Positions 1 to 7,414 of a DNA stretch of 9,194 bases are shown here, piece by piece. The translations under genes and the position numbers were made by a program. Source of the DNA: an uncultured Collinsella sp. (lineage in GTDB: Bacteria; Actinomycetota; Coriobacteriia; Coriobacteriales; Coriobacteriaceae); NCBI GenBank assembly GCA_958418185.1, contig CATZEP010000047.1, positions 1 through 9,194 of the forward strand, given 5' to 3'. Each line of letters opens with the position of its first letter. The stretch's first letter is position 1. The notes below the pieces were generated by a model that searched no databases, was not told where the DNA came from, and saw nothing but the letters and a program-made list of their open reading frames with translations.

Positions 1-681
1 GAGGCTCAAAAGACCGCCGAGCGACTCGAGAGCCTGGTCGGTCTTCAGTCGACCTACAACCTCAAGTCCACCGCGGCTCGCATTGTCGGCGCTTCGGGTG
101 ATGCCTGGACCTCGACGGTCACCATCGACAAGGGCTCTGCCGACGGTCTTACCATCAACATGCCCGTGACGAGTTCTGCCGGTGTCATCGGTCAGATTAT
201 CGAGGTTTCGGCCAAGACCTCCACCGTCCGTCTGATTAGTGATGAGAACTCGGGCGTGTCCGCCATGGTGCAGGATACGCGCGCTCAGGGTATGCTGCAG
301 GGGCAGCCCGACGGTACCCTGCGCCTGGAGCACGTGAGTGTCGATTCCGACGTGAAGGTGGGCGACATCATCGTGACCTCGGGCATCGGCGGCGTATTCC
401 CCAAGGGCCTGCCGCTCGGTACGGTCTCGTCGGTGGAGAAGTCTGCCAACGATGTGTACTACACCATCGTCGTGCGCGCCCAGACAACGGCCGAAAACAA
501 CGAGGAAGTGCTGGTCATTACGTCGCTGACCGATGAGCAGTCGGCTTCGGACGAGGATGTGAGCAGCGCCAACAGTACGCCGCAGGGCACCTCGCGCGAT
601 GCGGCCACCAAGTCCAAAGACGAAAGCTCGGATGAAAGCTCCGATGTGTCCGACACGACTGACACGGGCACGAGCGAATAG
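1..681 (+). CDS. mreC: Rod shape-determining protein MreC, 3' part (5' end outside window)
   Basis: MreC is a membrane-anchored, mostly extracytoplasmic scaffold of the elongation complex that binds PBP2 and helps activate it. The frame is open from base 1 and ends at TAG 679-681, giving 226 codons. The N-terminal membrane anchor and most of the coiled coil lie outside the window; the first visible residues (EAQKTAERLESLVGLQ) look like the end of that coiled coil. The rest matches the two beta domains of the family, with VTIDKGSADGLTINMPV, AGVIGQIIEV and the hallmark GDIIVTSGIGGVFPKGLPLG. A methionine codon at 160 lies inside the conserved domain and is not the start. After the domain (about residue 178) comes a tail of roughly 48 residues very rich in Ser, Asp, Glu and Thr, which is longer and more acidic than usual and probably disordered. 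mreD follows 12 nt later. The family call is firm. Confidence 0.93.
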   Translation, partial: EAQKTAERLESLVGLQSTYNLKSTAARIVGASGDAWTSTVTIDKGSADGLTINMPVTSSAGVIGQIIEVSAKTSTVRLISDENSGVSAMVQDTRAQGMLQGQPDGTLRLEHVSVDSDVKVGDIIVTSGIGGVFPKGLPLGTVSSVEKSANDVYYTIVVRAQTTAENNEEVLVITSLTDEQSASDEDVSSANSTPQGTSRDAATKSKDESSDESSDVSDTTDTGTSE

Positions 682-686
682 GGAGG
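682..686 (+). promoter_or_regulatory. Shine-Dalgarno GGAGG deciding the mreD start
   Basis: GGAGG directly follows the mreC stop codon. It lies only 1 nt before the first ATG (688) but 7 nt before a second in-frame ATG (694). Normal spacing therefore selects 694 as the mreD start, removing two residues from the longest reading frame. Confidence 0.7.
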
Positions 687-693
687 CATGTCC

Positions 694-1260
694 ATGGATC
701 TACACGAACAGGGGACTGGCTCCCGCACTTTTGCGATTGCCGCCATTGTCTGCGTCCTGCTGCAGGCGGGCTTGGCGCCGCAGATCTCCATCGCGGGCGG
801 TCGCGTCAACTTTATGATTATCCTGGTGTGCCTGAGCGTGTTTTCGGGCGATCCCACGCGGGCCGTCATCTGCGGTTTTTGCAGCGGCCTGTTCTACGAC
901 CTGTCGGCAGCCGTGCCGGTGGGCGTGATGTCGCTGTTGCTGACAGTGGGCAGCTTTGCCCTGACACACAGTGCCGCCGGTCAGACGGGCGGCACCCCGA
1001 GCGCTCGCGGCATCACGGTGGGCGCCTTTGCGCTTGCCATTAACGTGATCTACAGCATTATCTTGCTGTTTATGGGACTGGAATCGAGTTTTGTCGTGGC
1101 GATCTTTGGACATGCCCTGCCGTCTTCGATTCTGACCGGCCTGGTCGCCGTTCCGTTTTTGATGTCCGGCGTCGCGCCGCAGTCTGGCTATGGGTTCTCC
1201 GCGCGCGGTGGGCGTCAGACGGGTATGCGCTTTAAGCCCAAGACCCATAAGCTCAAATAG
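694..1260 (+). CDS. mreD: Rod shape-determining membrane protein MreD
   Basis: MreD is an integral membrane partner of MreC in the elongasome; its biochemical role is still not well defined. The product is 188 aa, near the usual size of about 160-180. It is strongly hydrophobic, with about five or six membrane segments: roughly residues 13-29, 38-51, 57-70, 75-91, 106-128 and 132-158. Family-like features are the early APQI segment and the run GFCSGLFYDL near residues 61-70. A basic, probably cytoplasmic tail (RFKPKTHKLK) ends the protein. The start at 694 was chosen over 688 because of Shine-Dalgarno spacing. It sits between mreC (12 nt gap) and mrdA (13 nt gap), which supports the call, since MreD sequences are weakly conserved. 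Confidence 0.88.
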   Translation: MDLHEQGTGSRTFAIAAIVCVLLQAGLAPQISIAGGRVNFMIILVCLSVFSGDPTRAVICGFCSGLFYDLSAAVPVGVMSLLLTVGSFALTHSAAGQTGGTPSARGITVGAFALAINVIYSIILLFMGLESSFVVAIFGHALPSSILTGLVAVPFLMSGVAPQSGYGFSARGGRQTGMRFKPKTHKLK

Positions 1261-1273
1261 GGGAGGCCTGTAG

Positions 1274-3343
1274 ATGTCTTCCCAGTTGACGGTTGTTGTC
1301 GCCGGTATCGTGCTGGTCGTGGCCATTGTGGTCGCGCTGGTCATCATGCGCCGCGGCGACTCCCGCTTTACCTACGACACGCAGCACGGAACGGCCCCGC
1401 GCGCCACCGAGGGCGAGGGCAATACGGCCGCTACGGCCTTCAAGGGCCGCTTTTCCATCCTCACCGCGGGCGTGGGTGCGATGTTTGCCGCGCTTGCCGT
1501 TAAGCTGTGGGGCATGCAGATGGTCTCGTCGGACTACTACGACAAGCAGGCCAAGAGCAATCAGACCCGTACCGTTACCACGCCTGCCGTTCGTGGCCGC
1601 ATCTTGGACCGCAACGGCGTCGCGCTGGTGCAAAACCGCCCCTCGCTCGCCGTCGTCGCCTATCGCGACCTTGCCGACGACAAGGTACTGGTGCGTCATC
1701 TTGCCAACGTGCTCGGCATGCCGTATATCGCGGTGCTGCGCAACATCCAGGACAATTCCGAAGGCGCGCAGAGCCTGCATACGATCGCGACTGACGTGCG
1801 CCGCTCTACTGTCGCCTACATTCAGGAGCACGCCGGTGAGTTTCCCGGCGTGAAGATCGCCGAGCGCACCGAGCGCCAATACCCGTATGGCGAGACCGCC
1901 TGCCATATCTTGGGCTATACCGGCACCATTACCTCCGAGCAGCTCGAGGCGCAGAACAAGAAGTCGTCGGACGGCAGCGATAGCGCGGCTGGCCAGATCT
2001 CGTATCAATCGGGCGATATTGTGGGCCAGGCGGGCGTAGAGATTTACTACGAAAATCTGCTGCAGGGCATTCGTGGTGAGCAGACCGTGAAAGTTGACGC
2101 CTCGGGTAACGTGACCGGTCAAGCCGGCGCCGTTCCCGCCAAGGCCGGTTCTGACATTAAGCTTACGCTGGATCTTAAGATTCAACAGGCCTGCGAGACG
2201 GCTCTGGCGAATGCCATTGAGCTTGCCAAGACCACGGGTCATAGCGATGCCGGCAACGGCGCCGTGGTGTGCCTCGATCCCAACAATGGTGAGATTCTGG
2301 GTATGGCGAGCGAGCCCAAGTTTGATCCGTCGGTGTTCATCGGCGGCGTTTCCAACGACGTGTGGACCGAGCTCAACGACGACAAGGGTTCGCATCCGCT
2401 GCTCAACCGCGCCATTAGCGGCCAGTATATGTCGGCTTCGACCATCAAGCCGCTCTCGGCTCTGGCCGGTCTTGAGTTTGGAACCTATACCTCAGGCCAG
2501 ACCACGAACTGCACGGGCTATTGGACGGGCCTGGGCAAGTCATGGGGTAAGTACTGCTGGCTACATTCCGGTCACGGCACTATGACGCTGCAGTCCGGTA
2601 TCGCCAACTCGTGCGACCCCGTGTTTTACGATATGGGTAAGGCGTTTTTCTACAACGACCATCATCCCGAGGGTCTGCAAGAGGTCTTTCGCCGTTGGGG
2701 CCTGGGCAAGACCTGCGGCATCGATCTGCCAAGCGAGGGCACCGGTCGCATTCCTGACGCCAAGTGGAAAGAGTCGTACTTTACCGACGCCTCGGCCGAG
2801 GACCGCAAGTGGAACGCCGGCGATATGACTAACATCGCTATCGGCCAGGGCGACATTTTGGTGACACCGCTGCAGATGGCCTGCGCTTACATGGGCCTCG
2901 CCAACGGCGGCAAGCAGTATGTGCCCCACGTCTTCTTGTCGGCGGTGTCGCGCGATGGCGACGGCGATGCCTATAAGTACAACGGTAAGGGCAAAAAGAA
3001 GCGCCTGGAGGCCCACATCAATAGCGATGCCGACCTGGCGCTGGTCCGCAACGGCATGCACGATGTGATTTATTCGGCGTCGACTTCGACCGCCGCGCAC
3101 TTTAACTCCTTGACCCCCACGGTCTACGGTAAGTCCGGCACGGGCGAGAAGAGCGGCGAGGACGATTACGCGTGGTTTTGCGCCTACGCGCCGGCCGATG
3201 AGCCCAAGTACGTGATTGTAACTGTCTTGGAACAGGGTGGTGGTGGCTCCGATACCGCGCTGCACGTCGTGCGCGATGTGCTCGGCGCCATCTATGATGA
3301 GCCCGACACATCTTCTGCCACGGGCGATTCCTCGGTTCGATAG
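1274..3343 (+). CDS. mrdA: Penicillin-binding protein 2, elongation-specific class B transpeptidase
   Basis: PBP2 cross-links peptidoglycan in side-wall synthesis as the partner of RodA and is a beta-lactam target. The 689-aa product has a class B dimerisation (pedestal) domain from about residue 100, with RGRILDRNGVAL near 108 and RQYPYGETACHILGYTG near 201. The transpeptidase domain follows from about 295. The three active-site motifs are visible: S389-T-I-K392 with the nucleophilic serine, S446-C-D448 (SxD, as is typical of PBP2), and K620-S-G-T623. Two points are odd. There are two hydrophobic segments at the N-terminus (about 5-25 and 61-77) rather than one, separated by a 35-residue polar linker. 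The residues before the catalytic serine read MSA instead of the usual PPG. The start has GGAGG at 1262-1266, 7 nt upstream. rodA follows 9 nt later, the standard pairing. Confidence 0.95.
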   Translation: MSSQLTVVVAGIVLVVAIVVALVIMRRGDSRFTYDTQHGTAPRATEGEGNTAATAFKGRFSILTAGVGAMFAALAVKLWGMQMVSSDYYDKQAKSNQTRTVTTPAVRGRILDRNGVALVQNRPSLAVVAYRDLADDKVLVRHLANVLGMPYIAVLRNIQDNSEGAQSLHTIATDVRRSTVAYIQEHAGEFPGVKIAERTERQYPYGETACHILGYTGTITSEQLEAQNKKSSDGSDSAAGQISYQSGDIVGQAGVEIYYENLLQGIRGEQTVKVDASGNVTGQAGAVPAKAGSDIKLTLDLKIQQACETALANAIELAKTTGHSDAGNGAVVCLDPNNGEILGMASEPKFDPSVFIGGVSNDVWTELNDDKGSHPLLNRAISGQYMSASTIKPLSALAGLEFGTYTSGQTTNCTGYWTGLGKSWGKYCWLHSGHGTMTLQSGIANSCDPVFYDMGKAFFYNDHHPEGLQEVFRRWGLGKTCGIDLPSEGTGRIPDAKWKESYFTDASAEDRKWNAGDMTNIAIGQGDILVTPLQMACAYMGLANGGKQYVPHVFLSAVSRDGDGDAYKYNGKGKKKRLEAHINSDADLALVRNGMHDVIYSASTSTAAHFNSLTPTVYGKSGTGEKSGEDDYAWFCAYAPADEPKYVIVTVLEQGGGGSDTALHVVRDVLGAIYDEPDTSSATGDSSVR

Positions 3344-3352
3344 GAGGTTGCG

Positions 3353-4579
3353 ATGGATTTTTCGCCGGCGGACCTGTTCCGCTCAACTAAAACTGGTTCT
3401 CGCAGCAGCCTGGACCGTGTCAACAAGCAGCTTTCGGCCTCGCGCGGCACGTTTCGCCAGAAGGTGCACATCGGCGTGCTGCTGGCAACCTTGGCACTCG
3501 TTGCCTATGGTGCCATCATCATTTGGTCGGCATCGCAGTTTAAGGCCGACGCCTCATTTTCGCGCCACCTGTTGGGCATCGGCATCGGTGCGGTGCTTGC
3601 GGTGCTCGTCTGGCGTACCGATCTGCGCGGCATCTCTAACTTCTCGACGGCGCTGCTCGTCATCGACCTCATTGTGATTTTCTCGCCCAAGATTCCGGGG
3701 CTGTCCTATACGGGCGGTCTGGGCATGACGGGCTGGATCAAGATTCCCGGTATCGGTCTTACCTTCCAGCCGGTCGAGCTCGCCAAGCTCATCACGATCT
3801 TCTTTATCGCCACGCTTGGTTCGCAGTACAACGGCCGCATCGATACCGCCCGCGACTACATTAAGCTCTGCGGCATGCTCTCCGTTCCGTTTTTGGCCGT
3901 CGTCGCCATGGGCGACCTGGGTTCGGGCCTGGTCGTGTTGGTGTCGGGTGCCGTTGTGATCTGCATGAGCGGTGCGCGCCGCGAATGGGTGCTGTCGACC
4001 TTGGCTCTGCTCGTGGGTTTGGTGGCGCTCATCCTGGCGCTCGATTCTGTGCTCGATTCTCTTTTGGGCCATGACGTTTTGATCAAGCAGTACCAGATGA
4101 ACCGACTGACCGTCTTTATCGACCCCGATAATGCCGATTCGGACGATGCCTACAACTTGCAGCAATCGCTCATCGCGGTTGGATCGGGTGGCTTTTTCGG
4201 TAAAGGTCTGGGCCATGCGACGCAGTCTGCCGGTGGCTTTCTGCCCGAGTTCCACACCGACTTCGTCTTTGCCTTTTTGTCCGAGACCTTTGGCTTCTGC
4301 GGCTCCTTTTTGCTGCTGTGCCTGTACGTGCTGCTCATGTTCTCGACGATTCGCGTTGCCTTTAAGTGTGAGTCTCTGTTCCTACGCTTGTCATGCGTGG
4401 GTATCGTCGGCATGTGGGCATTCCAGACCTTCGAGAACATCGGCATGTGCATCGGCATGATGCCGATTACCGGTATTCCGCTGCCGTTCATTAGCTTCGG
4501 TTCGTCCTCGATGATGATCCAGTTGCTGACGGTGGGTATCGTACAATCCATATGGCGGCATCGTTCGGGCGCCGCGTAA
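3353..4579 (+). CDS. rodA: RodA, SEDS-family peptidoglycan glycosyltransferase
   Basis: RodA polymerises lipid II into glycan strands in the cytoplasmic membrane, working with PBP2. The 408-aa product is a polytopic SEDS protein. Family signatures are GWIKIPGIGLTFQPVELAKL (about 127-146), GDLGSGLV (187-193), YNLQQSLIAVGSGGFFGKGL (267-286), FLPEFHTDFVFAFLSE (296-310) and the C-terminal ITGIPLPFISFGSSS (372-386). D303 in the HTDF motif corresponds to the aspartate known to be essential in RodA homologues. FtsW has the same fold, but location directly after mrdA in an mreCD cluster favours RodA. A polar, basic N-terminal segment of about 36 residues precedes the first membrane span and is longer than in many homologues. 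GGAGG at 3343-3347 overlaps the mrdA stop and lies 5 nt before the ATG, suggesting coupled translation and matched output. Confidence 0.94.
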   Translation: MDFSPADLFRSTKTGSRSSLDRVNKQLSASRGTFRQKVHIGVLLATLALVAYGAIIIWSASQFKADASFSRHLLGIGIGAVLAVLVWRTDLRGISNFSTALLVIDLIVIFSPKIPGLSYTGGLGMTGWIKIPGIGLTFQPVELAKLITIFFIATLGSQYNGRIDTARDYIKLCGMLSVPFLAVVAMGDLGSGLVVLVSGAVVICMSGARREWVLSTLALLVGLVALILALDSVLDSLLGHDVLIKQYQMNRLTVFIDPDNADSDDAYNLQQSLIAVGSGGFFGKGLGHATQSAGGFLPEFHTDFVFAFLSETFGFCGSFLLLCLYVLLMFSTIRVAFKCESLFLRLSCVGIVGMWAFQTFENIGMCIGMMPITGIPLPFISFGSSSMMIQLLTVGIVQSIWRHRSGAA

Positions 4580-4597
4580 CCGCTGGAGGGGTTTGCT

Positions 4598-5527
4598 ATG
4601 AAGATTCCCGTGGACAAGCTGACCCGCGTCTTTAAGATGGGCGCGACCACCAAGAAGGATTCCGACACGCCGGTTCGCGTGTCCGTCTACCTCGATTCGT
4701 CTGCCTCGCGTTTTTTGGTCGAGACGGTGCGCGATGCCTTCGTGCCGCAAACGACGTCTGGCATTGTGCGCGTTGAGCGCCTGGGTGAGGACCGTATCGT
4801 CCCCAAGACCGATACCGACGTGGTGCTGGTCCTTTCGTGCGGATCCGACCGTCTGGAGAGCGCTGTACAGGAGCTTGTGATTGCCGGCGCCCCCGTGTGC
4901 GTGCTGGCCGAGTCTGCTGTCGAGGTGCCTTTTATCCAGGAGTCCACGCCCATGCTCGGCGCGGTGGCGGCCACCGATAAGACGTATCTGCTCGAGACGC
5001 TTGCCCGCTGGATTCTCGATCGCACGGACAAGGAGACGGCCTTTGCGGCGAACTTTGCTTTTATGCGTATTGCGGCCGCTAACCGCATCATCACCTCGTG
5101 CGCGCTTACCAATATGGCGACGGGCGCGCTGGTGTTTTTGCCGGGGGCCGATTATCCCGTTATGGCGCTGGCGCAGGTGGGCATGCTCTTTGAGCTCGCG
5201 GCCATCTTTGGACGCGGTATTAAGCCCGAGCGCGGTTATGAGGTCGCGGGCGTGCTTGCCGGCGGCTTGGTGCTCCGCGCCGTCACCCGCGCCCTGGTAA
5301 AGCAGACGCCGCATATTGGGTTTGCCGTCAAGGCGCTGACCGCCGCCGCGGGCACCTATGGCATGGGCCGTGCGCTCGTTTCGCTGTACGAGCGCGATAT
5401 CGACTACAGCCGTGCCAACGAGGTGGCTGCCGCCACGTTCTCGCGCGTTCGCGACCTGGTGACCACGGTTGCCGGCGCTATTCGTCCCATGGGTCCCTTT
5501 GAGGACGCATCTGATCTCGCTGCTTAG
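4598..5527 (+). CDS. Uncharacterised protein with DUF697-like hydrophobic C-terminal domain
   Basis: No defined function is recognised for this 309-aa product. Residues about 163-265 form a hydrophobic, Gly/Ala-rich region: TNMATGALVFLPGADYPVMA, then AQVGMLFELAAIFG, AGVLAGGLVLRAVTRALVKQ and TAAAGTYGMGRALVSLYER. This resembles DUF697 domains, which are often attached to small GTPases. The N-terminal half (about 26-145) has an alternating beta/alpha pattern: VRVSVYL, TDVVLVLSCGSD, then AGAPVCVLAES. That is the order of a Ras/Era-type G domain, but there is no GxxxxGK[ST] loop and no NKxD. It may be a decayed GTPase domain or an unrelated Rossmann-like fold. GGAGG at 4585-4589 sits 8 nt before the ATG. 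The gene begins 18 nt after rodA and ends 9 nt before the radical SAM gene, so it probably shares their transcript. The DUF697 assignment is by eye. Confidence 0.75.
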   Translation: MKIPVDKLTRVFKMGATTKKDSDTPVRVSVYLDSSASRFLVETVRDAFVPQTTSGIVRVERLGEDRIVPKTDTDVVLVLSCGSDRLESAVQELVIAGAPVCVLAESAVEVPFIQESTPMLGAVAATDKTYLLETLARWILDRTDKETAFAANFAFMRIAAANRIITSCALTNMATGALVFLPGADYPVMALAQVGMLFELAAIFGRGIKPERGYEVAGVLAGGLVLRAVTRALVKQTPHIGFAVKALTAAAGTYGMGRALVSLYERDIDYSRANEVAAATFSRVRDLVTTVAGAIRPMGPFEDASDLAA

Positions 5528-5530
5528 GGG
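5526..5530 (+). promoter_or_regulatory. Shine-Dalgarno AGGGG supporting a TTG start
   Basis: AGGGG overlaps the stop codon of the preceding gene (TAG, 5525-5527) and lies 6 nt before TTG 5537. The next in-frame TTG (5567) has no purine-rich sequence before it and would remove 10 residues, so 5537 is preferred as the start of the radical SAM gene. Confidence 0.6.
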
Positions 5531-5536
5531 TTTCTT

Positions 5537-7414
5537 TTGCGCGCTGTTTACCAAGACTGTTTTCATTTGATTGAGCCCCTGCTCGCAAAGGTCGAGAAGC
5601 CGAGTCGCTATATCGACCATGAGTGGGGCACGCTCTCCAAGGCCGATGCCGATTACCGCTGCTGCATGATCTATCCTGACGTGTATGAGGTCGGTCTGCC
5701 CAACCAGGGCATCGCCATTCTCTATAACATCCTCAATCAGGCCGAGGGCATTTCCTGCGAGCGCGGCTATGTGCCGTGGCCCGATATGGGCGATGCCATG
5801 CGCGAGGCGGGGATTCCGCTGCTGTCGCTCGAGGGCGCGGCGCCTGTGGCCTCGTTCGATATCGTCGGCATGCATGTGCCGCACGAGATGGCCGTCACCA
5901 ACTTCCTCGAGGCGCTCGACCTCGCCGGCATTCCGCTGCTCGCCGCCGACCGTACCGAGGACGATCCCATCATCGTCGCCGGTGGTCCCTCGGTCTATAA
6001 CCCCGAGCCGTATGCGGCTTTCTTCGATGCCATTCTCATTGGCGAGGGTGAGGAGTCGCTGCTCGAGATTTGCCAGCTGCATCGCCGCTTGCGCGACGAG
6101 GGCGTCTCGCGCGCTCGGATTGTCGAGCAGCTCGCGACGGTCGCCGGTACCTATGTGCCGTCTCTGTATGAGGTGCGCTATGACGAGCCTTGCTCTCCGC
6201 ACGGCTATACCGTGCCGCGTGAGGGCAAAGACGTCCCGCCGGTGGTCTACAAGCGCGTCGTTGAGGACTTTGGCGCTACCAATCCGTTGTCGCAGTCGTG
6301 CGTGCCCTACGCGCAGCTCGTTCACGATCGCCTGTCTATCGAGATTCTGCGCGGTTGTGCCCGCGGCTGCCGTTTTTGCCAGGCCGGCATGACCTATCGT
6401 CCGGTGCGCGAGCGCTCGGCCGACCAGATCGTGTCCTCGGTGATCCAGGGCCTGGAAAAGACCGGCTATGACGAGGTGTCGCTCACCTCGCTTTCGACCA
6501 CCGACCACTCCTGCATCCGCGATGTGCTCGGCAGGCTCAACCGCCGCCTGGAGGACACGGGCATTCGAGTGTCCATTCCCTCGCAGCGCCTGGATTCGTT
6601 TGGCGTGGACATGGCCGAGTCGGTCGCCGGCGAAAAGAAGGGCGGCCTTACGTTTGCCCCCGAGGCCGGCAGCCAGCGCATGCGCGACATCATCAACAAG
6701 AACGTGACCGAGGAGGACTTGGACCGTGCGGCCAAGGCGGCCTTCGAGGCTGGTTGGAACCGCATGAAGCTCTACTTTATGATGGGCCTTCCCGGCGAGC
6801 GCGACGAGGATATCGTGGCCATCGCCAACCTGGCCGACCATGTGCTCGAGCTCGGCCGCGCCGTGGTTCCCAAGGCGCGCCGCGGCTCCATCTCGGTGTC
6901 CATCTCGGTGTCGGCGTTTATCCCCAAGGCTGCCACGCCGTTCCAATGGCGCCCGCAGATCGATTACGACGGCGTCAAGCGCCGCGAGAAACTCCTCATC
7001 ACGAGTGTGCGCAACCGCGCCGTACGCGTGCATTACCACGATGCCGAGACCTCGCTCGTCGAGGCCGCGCTGTCCCGTGCCGGTCGCGACATGACGCCGG
7101 TCATTATCGACGCCTGGCGTGCGGGCTCGCGTTTTGACGCCTGGGTGGAGCATTTCTCGCTCGATAACTGGAAAGAGGCTGCGGCTAAAAACGGCATCGA
7201 TCTCAACGAGCTCGTGCACCTGCCCTACGAACTGGACTGGCGCCTGCCCTGGGAGCACGTGAGCCCCGGCTGCTCGCGCGGCTTCCTCGAGCGCGAATAC
7301 CGCCGCTCGCTGGAGGGTGTCACGACCCCCGACTGCACCCGCACGTCGTGCACCGGCTGCGGAATCTGCCCCACGCTCCATGCCAAGAACGTATTGGTGG
7401 GTGATCGCGCATGA
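5537..7414 (+). CDS. Uncharacterised radical SAM protein of the TIGR03960 type
   Basis: This is a 625-aa radical SAM enzyme of unknown substrate. Residues about 20-250 form an N-terminal domain that resembles the B12-binding-like domains of this superfamily but has no obvious cobalamin-ligand motif; it includes KPSRYIDHEWG near 21, MIYPDVYEVGLPNQGI near 44-59, VAGGPSVYNPEP near 147 and IGEGEE near 168. The catalytic core begins at LRGCARGCRFCQAGMTYRPVRER, with C274-x3-C278-x2-C281 to bind the SAM-cleaving 4Fe-4S cluster. Downstream are SLTSLSTTDH, LTFAPEAGSQRMRDIINKNV and KLYFMMGLPGE, all typical of the group. Near the C-terminus, C600, C605, C608 and C611 form a second cysteine cluster. The start is a TTG supported by AGGGG. 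The gene overlaps the DUF2344 gene by 4 nt (ATGA), the usual partner arrangement. The family is confident; the function is not known. Confidence 0.9.
   Translation: MRAVYQDCFHLIEPLLAKVEKPSRYIDHEWGTLSKADADYRCCMIYPDVYEVGLPNQGIAILYNILNQAEGISCERGYVPWPDMGDAMREAGIPLLSLEGAAPVASFDIVGMHVPHEMAVTNFLEALDLAGIPLLAADRTEDDPIIVAGGPSVYNPEPYAAFFDAILIGEGEESLLEICQLHRRLRDEGVSRARIVEQLATVAGTYVPSLYEVRYDEPCSPHGYTVPREGKDVPPVVYKRVVEDFGATNPLSQSCVPYAQLVHDRLSIEILRGCARGCRFCQAGMTYRPVRERSADQIVSSVIQGLEKTGYDEVSLTSLSTTDHSCIRDVLGRLNRRLEDTGIRVSIPSQRLDSFGVDMAESVAGEKKGGLTFAPEAGSQRMRDIINKNVTEEDLDRAAKAAFEAGWNRMKLYFMMGLPGERDEDIVAIANLADHVLELGRAVVPKARRGSISVSISVSAFIPKAATPFQWRPQIDYDGVKRREKLLITSVRNRAVRVHYHDAETSLVEAALSRAGRDMTPVIIDAWRAGSRFDAWVEHFSLDNWKEAAAKNGIDLNELVHLPYELDWRLPWEHVSPGCSRGFLEREYRRSLEGVTTPDCTRTSCTGCGICPTLHAKNVLVGDRA

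Noticed and set aside
1253..2395. 380-codon minus-strand open frame over the start of mrdA
   Set aside because: In register with mrdA codons and explained by the same codon avoidance; no ribosome binding site or family resemblance.
4523..4547. Possible internal promoter near the end of rodA (TTGCTG, TACAAT)
   Set aside because: The -10-like TACAAT is good, but the -35-like element is only 13 nt away and there is no extended -10 TG; both lie in conserved rodA coding sequence.
4391..7381. 996-codon open frame on the minus strand
   Set aside because: Its codons are in exact register with rodA, the DUF697-like gene and the radical SAM gene, so its stops could only come from sense TTA, CTA or TCA codons, which this organism avoids. 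It ends at a TCA serine codon of rodA (4391-4393). The product is Arg/His-rich low-quality sequence with no recognisable domain.
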